This document shows, in pieces, positions 12,014-23,358 of a stretch of DNA of 64,000 nt. Made by a program: the position numbers and the translations under genes. This DNA is from Nephrocerus scutellatus (taxonomy: Eukaryota; Arthropoda; Insecta; Diptera; Pipunculidae), in contig OX352761.1 in assembly GCA_947095585.1 (NCBI GenBank), positions 49,774,019 to 49,838,018 of the forward strand, given 5' to 3'. The notes under the pieces were generated by a model. The model was not told the origin of the DNA. It saw only the letters and a list, made by a program, of their open reading frames with translations, and made no database searches. The first letter of the stretch is position 1. Each line of letters begins with the position of its first letter.

Positions 12014-12097
12014 TGTCTCTATGCCCAAGCCTTTTGTGCCATTCATGAATTCAACCGCCGTTGTAATCCGGTTTGATTTTTCAGCAATGCAGATCCG
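12014..12097 (-). pseudogene. copia GAG_pre-integrase fragment
   Basis: Reads EWHKRLGHRD on the - strand, the conserved GAG_pre-integrase motif. It resumes after the LINE as RDIEIVKRL at 8180. It is cut on the right by the AAG-rich 3' tail of a second LINE. Confidence 0.75.
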
Positions 12098-13984
12098 ATT
12101 CTTCTTCTTCTTCTTCTTATGTCCTGTATCCCCTTGTGGGTCCTAGGGCCTCTACTACGCCTACGCGCCATCGCGTGCGGTTCCTGGCAATGGCCTTCAG
12201 CTCTCTCCAACTCTTCCCCAATTGCCGTGACTCCTCCTAAACTATTCTGCGCCATGTATTTCTCGGACGACCCGTTCATCTACCATCCTGAAATAACGGG
12301 TTCCATTGCATTGCGTAGTTTGCTATGGAACTGTCGCCTTTTCGGAGTGTATAACCAATCCACTGCCACTTGCGTCGTTGGATGGTTGTGCCTATTGGTT
12401 CCTGACCCATTATCTGGTAAAGATGTTCGTTAGAGATACGATTAGGCCAGAAAACCCTTAAGATGTTCCGTAGGCGCCTATTTACGAACGTTTGTAATCT
12501 TTTTGTGATAGTAGCGGTCACCTTCGAAGTGCTGCACCCATACAACAGCACAGATTCACCATTTGAGCGGAACAGTCGCAGCTTGGTGTTTAAGCTGATC
12601 GCATTGCTTCGCCATATCATGGACATCATTCCAAACACCGATTTTGCTTTGCCGATTCGGTTGACAACGTCCTGTTCGGTTCCACCTTCGGTCGAGACAA
12701 TACTCCCAAGATATTAGAAACTCTCTACTCTCTCTACCGGCTGTCCAGCAATGTTAACTTGAGTTACTGAGTTACTGCCGAGGTTGATGATTTTGGTTTT
12801 GGCAGTATTAATCTTCAAACCCACAACATTTGCCTCCCTCTCCACATTTGTAGTCATTTGGTGCAGCTCCATAATTCTGTGTGAGTTGAGATGTAAGAGT
12901 CAAACGAATTCCTCCGTTTCCAGTAGATAAAGCTGCGCGAAGTACATCGCTAATCACCAACAAAAAAAGTATCGGCGATAGAATGCAACCTTGGTGTACC
13001 CCACTTAGGATATCGAATTCCTCTGACAGCTTTCCTCTGTGCAGCACATGACGTTTAGAGCCATCATAGGTTGCTTTAATAATAGCTATTAGTTTATCGG
13101 ATATACCTCTCCTGCGCAAGGCGAGCCAGATAAACTGTCTGTTGACACTGTCAAACGCCTTCTCAAAATCGGTGAACAGCAGGTGCAGTGGTGACCGGAA
13201 TTCAACGCACTGTTCAATAATGATCCGCAGGGTGTTTATGTGGTCTACACAGGAGGATCCAGTGTGGAAACCTGCTTGTTCGGCATCGAGTGTATCTTCC
13301 AGATGTTCCTTAATTCGTTCAAGTACTACTTTGGCTATTACCTTTGCAACTGCAGGAAGAACGCAAATGCCTCTCCAGTTTTCGCACTCCATGAGACTAC
13401 CTTTTTTAGGGAGCTTGACAATCATTCCCTTCTTCCACTCATCGGGGAAACTTTCTGCCTCCCAAGCTCTCTCTACAAGAGGATATAAAAGCTCTGCTGA
13501 TTTCGTTGGAGCTGCACGCAGAAGTTCTGCGGGTATACCATCTAGTCCTACAGACTTGTTGTTCTTTAGTGTGTTGATCGCGGTAGCGATCTCATCTTTA
13601 CTGGGAGTTGAGGTGCGAATTCTGGAAATTGTTACTCCTGGTAGCTCCGTTTGGTTTGGGTGCATATCGTTAGCAAATACACGGTTAAGGACCGTAGAGA
13701 AATGCTCCTTCCATCGCTTAAGCTGATCCTCATCTGAAACGAGTACGGCACCATCTAGGCCTTTCACCGGATGTTGGCTAGAGCGGTGACCACCTGTCAG
13801 CTCTTTGGTGATTCTGTAAACGGTTCTGCTATCGCACCTGCTCGCTGCTTCTTTCTTCTTCTGAGGCCAGGTTGTTAATATAGTTACGCTTGTCACGTCT
13901 TACACTACGCTGCACTTCCTTCGATACATGGACTCTAGCTCGATCCTCGCTGCTGCTGGGATATCTACAATACGAGCTTTAAGT
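12098..13984 (-). pseudogene. LINE 2: reverse transcriptase and C-terminus, catalytic motif deleted
   Basis: 3' end at 12098-12118 with an (AAG)n tail on the - strand. The large frame 12808-13896 gives NWRGICVLP, motif A FTDFEKAFDSV and motif B GVHQGCILSP. The frame then jumps from LTLTSQL to a thumb-like segment in another frame, so the FADD motif is gone. C-terminal parts follow: LLYGCSTSKVT, WIGYTLRKGD (12276-12638), and a final segment ending in a GHKKKK-like run (frame at 12043-12279). The 5' portion, including endonuclease, is absent; the right border coincides with an LTR at 13985. Confidence 0.8.
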
Positions 13985-15176
13985 TGTAACGTTGTTCGCT
14001 CGGGTGACGCTCGCCGGTCACCCAGGGTTCGTTTTGCTTGTTTGTTACAAATTAAAGAGTTTTGTTTGTTTTCGTTCTTTTGTGTTTTATTTATAAATTT
14101 TGTGTTTTCTTCCTTACAATTTACAATTTTAATATACTTATATCGACTACTTATTATACTTAGCTACCTGCCTAACGTTATCTAAGGTGGGCACTCGGAG
14201 GGCGTTCGAGAGGAACTCCCGGCTCTAAGTCGCAATTAGCAGAAGCAAAAGCAATCAACGACTGCTAACTACGTACTTGAAAGTACTACGGAGCACACGG
14301 AGGGCTTTCGGGAAGAACGGCTCGGCTCCAAGCCGTAGATAGCAGAAGCAAAAGCAATCAACTACTGCTAACTACGTACTTGAAAGTACTACGGAGCATA
14401 CGGAGGGCGTTCGGGAAGAACGGCTCGGCTCCAAGCCGTAGATAGCAGAAGCAAAAGCAATCAACTACTGCTAACTACGTACTTGAAAGTACTACGGAGC
14501 ACACGGAGGGCGTTCGGGAAGAACGGCTCGGCTTTAAGCCGTAGTTAGCAGAAGCAAAAGCAATCAACGACTGCTAACTACGTACTTGAAAGTACTAGTG
14601 GAACTTACGGTGGGCGTTCAAGTAGAACGACACAGTTCCCAGATATAGCATAAGCAAAGTACAAAAGCAATCAATACTTTGTTACGCTATATCAATTCAA
14701 AAAGGTAGCGGGAGTGTTTTTGGTATGGGAGAATTACTTATCGTCTTTATCGGAAAGAATACTCTTCTCCACACTTCCCCATTTGTTGTGGCTGTTCGCG
14801 TCCCATGTCATTACATAAATCTTTCGATTTGTTGGGAATTCTATTTCCTAAAATTAAATTATTCGTATATGCATTGTATACATACAATTTATTCCCTTTG
14901 CGTATTTTGTGGTGTTATTGTTGTAATTGTTCGTTATTACTTTTGTTGTTTTTATTATTGCTATTATGACATGGGGCGCGACAGGAGTATTTTCAATGGG
15001 TTCTCTATGCTTATTCATGCTGCTTATTATATACCTATATTTTGTCGTGTGGTTTTTGTGATTTATAATATTCATATTTTCGCCGTACGGTTTTGTATTA
15101 CATTTCTGTTTGGTGTATACTTATTTATAATATTCATATTTTTTGGTTAATTTACGTATAAATTAACTTCGTTACA
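13985..15176 (-). repeat. 1.19-kb LTR of an LTR retrotransposon
   Basis: Ends are TGTAACG (13985) and CGTTACA (15176), a 7-bp perfect inverted pair with TG...CA borders. Outside the right end a purine tract (on the - strand GAAGTAGGAGGGGAA, 15177-15191) is placed as the primer of a 3' LTR, so the element reads on the - strand and its body would lie to the right. No second LTR is seen in the window. The LTR contains a 103-bp tandem repeat. An open frame at 14725-15150 has no recognisable domain and is probably chance. Confidence 0.7.
14191..14690 (+). repeat. 103-bp tandem repeat in the LTR
   Basis: Starts at 14191, 14294, 14396, 14499 and 14602, all with CGGAGGGCGTTCGGG-type openings, then AGCAGAAGCAAAAGCAATCA and CTACGTACTTGAAAGTACT. 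Each unit holds short inverted pairs (GCAGTCG..CGACTGC-like and AGTACTTTCAAGTACGTA). The fifth copy is diverged. Confidence 0.9.
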
Positions 15177-16560
15177 TTCCCCTCCTACTTCGGGGTGGGT
15201 AAACAAAAAAAACTCTTTCATAACTTAATTAATTAATTAATGAGTACTAACGCTCGGTTGGTGTGGTCACTTGGTCACTTTGGGATTACCTTTATTTTTG
15301 TGCCAGTCACCGGCCCGAGTTACAGTGTGGCTAAATAAATTTATGATATGTTTATATATAATATAAAGAGTTTTTTTTTTCTTTTTTTCTTTTTCGTTTA
15401 TTAAAAAAAAATTCTCTTTTTCCTACATGACTTCTTAAAAAAAAATTCTCATTATTAATATTAGTATTGATAATTTGAATGATAATTATTTATAATAATA
15501 ATGGTTTGGAATGTAATAATAATAGATTCTTTTCTTTTTATTTTTTGTTTATATATATTATATATATAAATTTTTTTTTTGTTTTTTTTTTGTTTATATA
15601 TTATCTATTTATATTTTTTTTCTTGACAATTTCTTTCTTAACCTTATAAACAATAAATTTTTAAGTGCTATAATAATAAGAATAATATTTTTTTTTTTTT
15701 TTTTTATATATTTCCTTTTTTTTTCCATTTCTTTTTTTTTGTTTGGTTTGTTTATTATATTTTTTCCCAAAGTAATAATAATACAAAAAGTAAGTAATTT
15801 AAAGTAATGATAATTCTAAAGTAATAATAATTCAAAGTACTAATCTTTCAAAAGTAATAACAAATTCGGTAGTAATAATAAATTCAAAAGTAATAAATTC
15901 TAAAGTAATAATAAATTCAAAGTAATGATAATTCTAAAGTAAAAATAATTCAAAGTAATAATCTTTCAAAAGTAATAAATTCGGTAGTAATAATAAATTC
16001 AAAAGTAATAAATTCTAAAGTAATAATAAATTCAAAAATAATAATAAGTTCTAGAGTAATAATAAATTCTGCAGGCTTGGTTAGTTGCATGTTGATGTTG
16101 ATGTTGATGTTTTTGTTGTTGTTGTTGTTGATGCTCTTACGGGGGTGTCTGCGTTGAGCCGGATGGTGATGGAGCTGGTGTTGTCTGCCTTCAGCAGGAT
16201 GGTTTAGTCGTCTGTTTGTGTCCCATAGAGCATTCCGCAGGGGCCACGTAGTCGGAACCTCCTCCTCTTCAGTCCTCCCAAGGGCTGGGGTGGCTGGATC
16301 AGAAGTCCCTTGAAGGCTTCCGGATTGAAAGTCTGCTTCTGGCTATCTCGGTGAATGCTGGGATTTGGAGTTCTTTCTTTATTAGTTTGGGGGTCTGGTG
16401 GGGTTGTGTTGTACGGATTGGTGTTGGGTTTGTCGGTAGTGGGGTGACTGGAGTGTTTTGGGTTTGGGTAGGGTTGTTTATACTCTGATTGTGAGAGGAT
16501 TTGGATTTTCTTTCGGTGGGGGGGGGGGTTACTGGTGATTGGTGGTAGCAACTTGGACGG
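15177..16560 (-). other. remnant of retrotransposon body: low-complexity DNA and a Pro-rich frame
   Basis: Next to the LTR lies AT-rich, simple-sequence DNA: poly-T runs, irregular AAGTAATAATAA iterations (15770-16070) and a TGATGT/TGTTGT microsatellite (16090-16130). Beyond it a 115-codon frame on the - strand (16204-16551) is rich in Pro, Asn and Thr and ends with a basic RRRFRLRGP segment. It could be the end of a pol or env-like gene of the element that owns the LTR, but nothing identifies it. The body stops at 16560, where the AT-rich repeat family begins. Confidence 0.4.
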
Positions 16561-16709
16561 TCCGGCCGGGTACTTTTATTTTATAAAATTTGTACGGGTG
16601 CCCTCCCGACCCCGGGGTCCGATCACTTCCAAATTTTTACAAAAAGTGTTGTCCATCGGAGATACAAATGCGTATAAAATTTGAAGAAAATCAAGTACAG
16701 TTTGTATGG

Positions 16710-16925
16710 GTGACTGTGATTGTGGTGAATTTCCCCATTTTGCGGTGAAAACATAGCAGCCACAGCGCGCGGTTGGTACGACGTGCACACAACGACGTAC
16801 GAAGTACCACTAAAATTATTTCTTTTGAGTTGAGTGTGAGTGCGTTTCCATTTCTTCATATTCCTCGTACAAAACCTTCTCTATATAAAGCCCAACTGTT
16901 TTCTTGAAGCACAGATCCTAACGAA
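16710..16925 (+). promoter_or_regulatory. promoter-like module 1 (TATA at 16882-16890)
   Basis: A conserved ~215-bp non-satellite segment: ACATAGCAGCCACAGCGCGCGG, paired ACGACGTACGAAGTACC, then TATATAAAG. A start would be expected about 25-30 bp downstream, near 16912-16920. No meaningful ORF follows, so any transcript would be non-coding satellite RNA. Function is inferred from the TATA box only. Confidence 0.4.
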
Positions 16926-19444
16926 ATATTTATGTGTGCTCTAATATGTGTGCAAAGTTTGAACCGGGTTAATTTGGAAAAAAATAATATTATAGCCCCA
17001 TTAACCTCAAAATTTTTTCAAAAACTATTCTCACCGGAGATACACATGTGTAAAAAAAAATTGTATGGGAAAAAAATTCAAATCAAAAACTCAAAAATTT
17101 TTAAGAGAAGTTCGGTCTATTGGAGATAAACATATGTTAAAAATTTAAAGTAAATCTTGATAATTTAAAAAAAAATGTATGGCACCGCACCCGGGCTTCA
17201 GGGCTTATTCGCTCCAAAAATTTTACAAAAATTTTTGTCCACCGGGGCCTGGGGTATCTAAAATTTTTACAAAAAGTGTTGTCCATCAGGGATACACATG
17301 TATATTTGAATTTTTACAAAAAGTGTTTTCCATCGGAGATACACATTTGTATAACATTTTAAGAAAATCGGTTAAATTTTGTAAAATATTTGTATGGGAG
17401 GCCTCCGACACCGACGTCCGAGGGGCTTTTAATATTGTCACCGGAAATATACATGTGTGCAAAATTTCAATAAAATCGGGCTTTGGGAAGTGGGATAAAA
17501 ATTTATCAGAAAATCTGACCAGCCAGCCAAATTCGGGCACGCGAAGTTAATATAGACCATTAAAAAAACAACGCATAAAAATTAAAATTTTTCGTGTAAA
17601 TTCTCTAATCGGAGATAATGTGTAGTTTGAATAAAATCGGGTTAATTTTTTCAAATTTTTGTTACGGGGCCCTCCGACATCGAGGACCGATCACTTCCAA
17701 ATTTTTACAAAAAGTGTTGTCCATAGGAGATACACATGCGTATAAAAATTAAAGAAAATCGGGTACTTTTTTTTATAAAATTTGTATGGGTGCCCCCGAC
17801 GACGGTGCCCGATCACTTCCCAATACAGAAAGTGTTGTCGATCGGAGTAAACACGCGTATAAAATTTTAAGAAAATCGGGCTTTAAGAAGTAAAAAAAAA
17901 TTTGACCATTGGAGATACCCGTGTGTTTAAAATTTAAAGAAAATCTGGCTTATTTTTAAAAAATGTATATGGGCCTCAGGGCCAGTTCACCTAAGAATTT
18001 TACAAAAAGTTTTGTCCCGAATTTTATACACATGTGCCAAATTTTAATAAAAAGCGTTGTCCATAGGATTAAACATGTGAGATACACATGTGTATAAAAT
18101 TTGAAGAAAATCGGGTACTTTTATTTTATAAAATTTGTACGGGTGCCCCCCCGACCCCGGGGTCCGATCACTTCCAAATTTTTACAAAAAGTGTTGTCCA
18201 TCGGTATGAAGAAAATCGTGTACTTTTTTATAAAGTTTGTATGGGTGACCCACCCCCCACAACCCCTGGTCCAGATCACTTCCAAATTTTTACAAAAAGT
18301 GTTGTGAATCGGAGATACACATATAAACTTTAAAAAAAAAAATTGGGTTTTTTTTATATAAAATTTGTATGGGTTCCCCCCAGGTGGGGATCACTTCCAA
18401 ATTTTTACAGAAAGTGTTGTCCATCGGAGATAGACATGCGTATAAAATTTTAAGAAAATTGGGTAAATTATGTAAAAAAAATGTATGGGAGCCCCCCGAC
18501 CCAAGGACCGAGGTTTAATAGAAAGTATTGTCACCGGAAATATACATGTGTGCAAAATTTCAATAAAATCGGGCTTTGGGAAGTGGGTTAAAATTTGATC
18601 AGAAAATGTGACCAGCTAGCCAGCCAGCCACGGGCACGCAGTTAATATCATCATCATCATATTTGGCTCTACAACCGGGGTCCGGTCCTGGCCTCCCGGC
18701 GAAGTTAATATAGAGATTTAAAAAAAAAAAAAAAATATTAACTTTTTTAAAGTCGCGATGTAAAAAAACAACCCATAAAAATTAAAATTTTTCATTTAAA
18801 TTCTCTAATAGTAGAAACATATGTGTGCAAATTTTGAACCGGGCTTATTTAGACAAAATTAATATTGGAGCCCCCTTCACTTCAAATATTTTTTCAAAAC
18901 CTGTTGTTACCGAAGATACACATGTGTAAACAAAGTTTTGTCCATCGGAGATACACATGTGTATAAAATTTTACCAAAATTGGGTTAATTTTTATTTTAA
19001 ATTTGTATGAGGCCCCACGACCCCAGGGCCCGGCGTCTGTAAATTTTTTACAATAAGTGTTGTCCATCAGAGATACACACGTGTATGAAATTTTAAGAAA
19101 GTCGGGTTAATTTTTTTAAAAAAATTGTATGGTGCAACACGACCGCGTGGCCCGGGGTCTCCAAAATATTCACAAAAATTGTTGTCCATCGGAGGTACAG
19201 CCGTGTGTAAAATTTGAAGAAAGTCGGGTTAAATTTTTAAAAAAATGTGTATGGGGTCCACGGCCCGGGGTCTCTAAAATTTTTACAAAAAGTGTTGTCC
19301 ATCAGAGATACATATGAGTATAACATTTTAAGAAAATCAGTTTTTTTTTAAAAATTATATTGGCACCCCTCGTGCCTCAGGGCCCCAAATTTTAATAGAA
19401 AGTCTTGTCTCCGGATATACACATGTGTGCAAAATTTCAATAAA

Positions 19445-21386
19445 TACGAAGAATGTGTTCGAAGTATTGACAGTCTCTCTTCCGGATTATCCGAATATCA
19501 ACATTTATGTGTATTGGGTGATTTTAATTTACCTAAAATCTCTTGGCGCTGGATTGACGAAGACAAGCTTTTGTTACCATTCAACATCACTTCTGTCGAC
19601 AAAATAATTTTTGTTGATGGGATGACAAATCAATCATATTTCAAACCCAAGTACATAATGTTTTCTTGGATTTAGTTTTTTTTTAAATAACTCCTTAGAT
19701 TATCAAATTTCTTGAGTCTCTATCACTAGAAGAAGCTTATAAAAGCTTTATTGAAATATTGTACGATTCTTTTTTGTTATTTGTTCCTATGGTGCGTTGT
19801 AAAACTGGTTCCAGTCTGCCATGGCAAAATAGGTCGTTATCAAAGTTAAAAAACTGCAGAAATAAAATTCATAAGAAATTAAAATTAAACCCTTCCGAGT
19901 TAAACACAAAAATTTTCTTACGATTGAGTCGGGAATATAATTTCTTAAGCAAATTTCTCTATGGTCAATATGTTTTCCGTGTTGAGTCAAACCTTAAATC
20001 AAACCCAAGGGCTTTTTGGAAATTCTTGAATTGTAAGAAAAAAACCATGTCTACACCATCGGTCATGACTTATGCAGTGTCTTCTTCGGATTCAATGGAA
20101 ACTATTTGTGATTTCTTTGCCTCTTTCTTTCAAAAGAATTTCAATCATGATATCGTCTATGATTGTGATGTAAGATATAATTTTATACAACCATTTTGTG
20201 ATATAAATATTATCGACATCTCTCAGAAAGATGTTGCTGATTGTATAAAAAAATTGGAGCCAAGCTTTAAAACTGATGGTCAAGTTATTTGCAACTCTTT
20301 TCTGAAGTACTGCTGCCAAAATTTAGTTCATGCTTTATCTTATATGTTTAATGAGTCACTGAGGACGGGTCTGTTTCCTTCCTGTTGGAAAACAAGCTCT
20401 ATTTCACCCATTCATAAGAATGGATCCAAAATGGTTGTGGAAAATTACAGACCTATTTGTAAATTGCTTAGTATTCCTAAATTGTTTGAGGCAATTATTA
20501 AAGATAAATTATTTTCCATCGTAAAATCGCACATAATTCAGGAACAACATGGATTTTTCCCGAAACGGTCAGTTGTATCAAATTTAGTCATATTTTCGAA
20601 CTATATTTACTCGGCGTTTCGTGAAAACTGTCAAGTGGATTGCGTCTATATTGATCTTGATAAAGCTTTTGATTCCGTGAATCATAACCTTTTAATTTTA
20701 AAACTAAAAGCTATTGGATTTCGATCCCCAATTTTGGATTGGATAAAATCTTATCTAAGTAATAGATGGAACTTGGTTTGTGTAAACGAGTTTTGTTCGA
20801 AATCATTCCAGGTTTTGTCAGGTGTACCCCAAGTCAGTCATCTCGGTCCTCTTTTGGAACTCTAATATTAATTTATATTGTATTAGAAATGAGAGAATTC
20901 AAAAATCTTTTACAAGATATGCACTAAGGCATATAAACTGGGGTGATTTTTATCCTTCATATAAGGCTAGATGTTTATTGATCGACCTTCAACCACTTTC
21001 AGCGAGAAGAGAGATTTGCTTATTAAATTTTGTTAGGGACGTATTTACAGACTCCATTGATTGCCCGGATATCTTATCCTTGTTTTATTTGTATGCTCCT
21101 GAAAGGCCTTTGCGCACTAGGGACCTTTTTTACATTACCCATTGCAACAGGAACTTTTTGTTGAATGATCCGATTGTTTAACGTTCTGTTGCTTTTAACT
21201 CCATTTGCAATCTAATTGATTTTTCCAAGTCAAAATTAGCGTTTAAGAAACTTATAAATGATCTATTTAGATAATACATTTCTTACATAATATAAATTCA
21301 TGTAAATTTTAGTTTTTAAGTTTTTTTTTAAGTCTGTTTATATCTTAGACTAAATAAATAAATAAATAAAATAAATAAATAAAAAA
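19445..21386 (+). pseudogene. LINE 3 copy A: jockey/CR1-like, internally deleted
   Basis: Starts in the endonuclease (YEECVRSIDSL, then VLGDFNLPKISW, 19445-19676), breaks frame, then a 368-codon frame (19759-20862) gives the RT fingers and palm: ENYRPICKL, motif A YIDLDKAFDSVNH, and motif B SGVPQVSHLGPLL, with Val where Gly is usual. Immediately after motif B the sequence jumps to the C-terminal region (RIQKSFTRYALRH, 20863-21180), so the catalytic YADD region is deleted. The tail is (AAAT)n to 21386. The 5' end is truncated. Flanks match the empty site in unit IV. Confidence 0.88.
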
Positions 21387-21444
21387 TCGGACAGATGTGC
21401 AATGGGCAAGCGGATTTAAAAATTGAAATATTTCTTGTAAATTC

Positions 21445-21660
21445 TGTAATTGTGGTGAATTTCCCCATTTTGCGGAGAAAACATAGCAGCCACAGCGCGC
21501 GGTTGGTACAACGTGCACACAACGACGTACGAAGTACCACTAAAATTATTTCTTTTGAGTTGAGTGTGAGTGCGTTTCCATTTCTTCATATTCCTCGTAC
21601 AAAACCTTCTCTATATAAAGCCCAACTGTTTTCTTGAAGCACAGATCCTAACGAAATATT
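21445..21660 (+). promoter_or_regulatory. promoter-like module 2 (TATA at 21612-21620)
   Basis: Same segment as module 1, placed 58 bp after the poly-A tail of LINE 3 copy A. Confidence 0.4.
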
Positions 21661-23144
21661 TATGTGTGCTCTAATATGTGTGCAAAGTTTGAACCGGGTT
21701 AATTTGGAAAAAAATAATATTATAGCCCCATTCACCTCAAAATTTTTTCAAAAACTATTCTCACCGGAGATACACATGTGTAAAAAAAATTTGTATGGGA
21801 AAAAAATTCAAATCAAAAACTCAAAAATTTTTAAGAGAAGTTCGGTCTATTGGAGATACAAATATGTTAAAAATTTAAAGTAAATCTTGATAATTTAAAA
21901 AAAAAATTATGGCACCGCACCTGGGCCTCAGGGCTCATTCGCTCCAAAAATTTTACAAAAACTTTCGTCCACCGGGGCCTGGGGTATCCAAAATTTTTAC
22001 AAAAAGTGTTGTCCATCAGGGATACACATTTGTATAACATTTTAAGAAAATCGGTTAAATTTTGTAAAATATTTGTATGGGAGCCCTCCGACACCGACGT
22101 CCGAGGGGCTTTTAATATTGTCACCGGAAATATACATGTGTGCAAAATTTCAATAAAATTGGGCTTTGGGAAGTGGGATAAAAATTTATCAGAAAATCTG
22201 ACCAGCAAGCCAAATTCGGGCACGCGAAGTTAATATAGACCATTAAAAAAACAACGCATAAAAATTAAAATTTTTCGTGTAAATTCTCTAATCGGAGATA
22301 CACAATGTGTAGTTTGAATAAAATCGGGTTAATTTTTTCAAATTTTTGTTACGGGGCCCTCCGACATCGAGGACCGATCACTTCCAAATTTTTACAAAAA
22401 GTGTTGTCCATCGGAGATACACATGCGTATAAAAATTAAAGAAAATCGGGTACTTTTCTTATAAAATTTGTATGGGTGCCCCCGACGACGGTGCCCGATC
22501 ACTTCCCAATACAGAATGTGTTGTCGATCGGAGTAAACACGCGTATAAAATTTTAAGAAAATCGGGCTTTAAGAAGTGGGTTAAAAATGTATCACATCAT
22601 TCTACCACCCAGCCAGCCCGCTAGCAACGGGCACGCGAAGTTAATATAGAGAATTTAAAAAAAAATTGACCATTGGAGATACCCGTGTGTTTAAAATTTA
22701 AAGAAAATCTGGCTAATTTTTAAAAAATGTATATGGGCCTCAGGGCCAGTTCACCTAAGAATTTTACAAAAAGTTTTGTCCCGAATTTTATACACATGTG
22801 CCAAATTTTAACAAAAAGCGTTGTCCATAGGATTAAACATGTGTGTATAAAATTTGACGAAAATCGGGTCAATTTTTTAAAGTTTTGTATGGGGCCTTTC
22901 GACACCGGGGCCCGAACTCCAAAAATTTTACAAAAAGTGTTGTCCCTCGGAGATACACATGTGTATAAAATTTCAAGAAAATCTGGTACTTTTCTTTTAT
23001 AAAATTTGAACGGGTGCCCTCCCGACCCCGGGGTCCGATCACTTCCAAATTTTTACAAAAAGTGTTGTCCATCGGAGATACAAATGCGTATAAAATTTGA
23101 AGAAAATCGAGTACTTTTTTTTGTAAAGTTTGTATGGGTGACTG

Positions 23145-23358
23145 TGATTGTGGTGAATTTTCCCATTTTGCGGTGAAAACATAGCAGCCACAGCGCGCGG
23201 TTGGTACGACGTGCACACAACGACGTACGAAGTACCACTAAAATTATTTCTTTTGAGTTGAGTGTGAGTGCGTTTCCATTTCTTCATATTCCTCGTACAA
23301 AACCTTCTCTATATAAAGCCCAACTGTTTTCTTGAAGCACAGATCCTAACGAAATATT
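23145..23358 (+). promoter_or_regulatory. promoter-like module 3 (TATA at 23310-23318)
   Basis: Same segment, at the start of tandem unit II. Confidence 0.4.

Larger units (their letters stand above)
16601..23016 (+). repeat. tandem unit I (6416 bp)
   Basis: First of four head-to-tail units, counted from the phrase CCCTCCCGACCCCGGGG. It contains a promoter-like module (16710-16925), an A-type block of ~115-bp units (to about 19440), LINE 3 (19445-21386), a second module (21445-21660) and a B-type block (to 23016). At 18640-18720 it includes an ATCATC/GGCTCTACAACCGGGG stretch resembling a LINE 3' end. No coding function outside the LINE. Confidence 0.88.

Noticed and set aside
12119..12433. 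+ strand frames opposite LINE 2
   Set aside because: Antisense shadows of the LINE 2 C-terminus, which is recognisable on the - strand.
14725..15150. 141-codon frame on the + strand
   Set aside because: It lies within the LTR and is rich in Phe, Ile and Tyr from AT-rich DNA; no known family.
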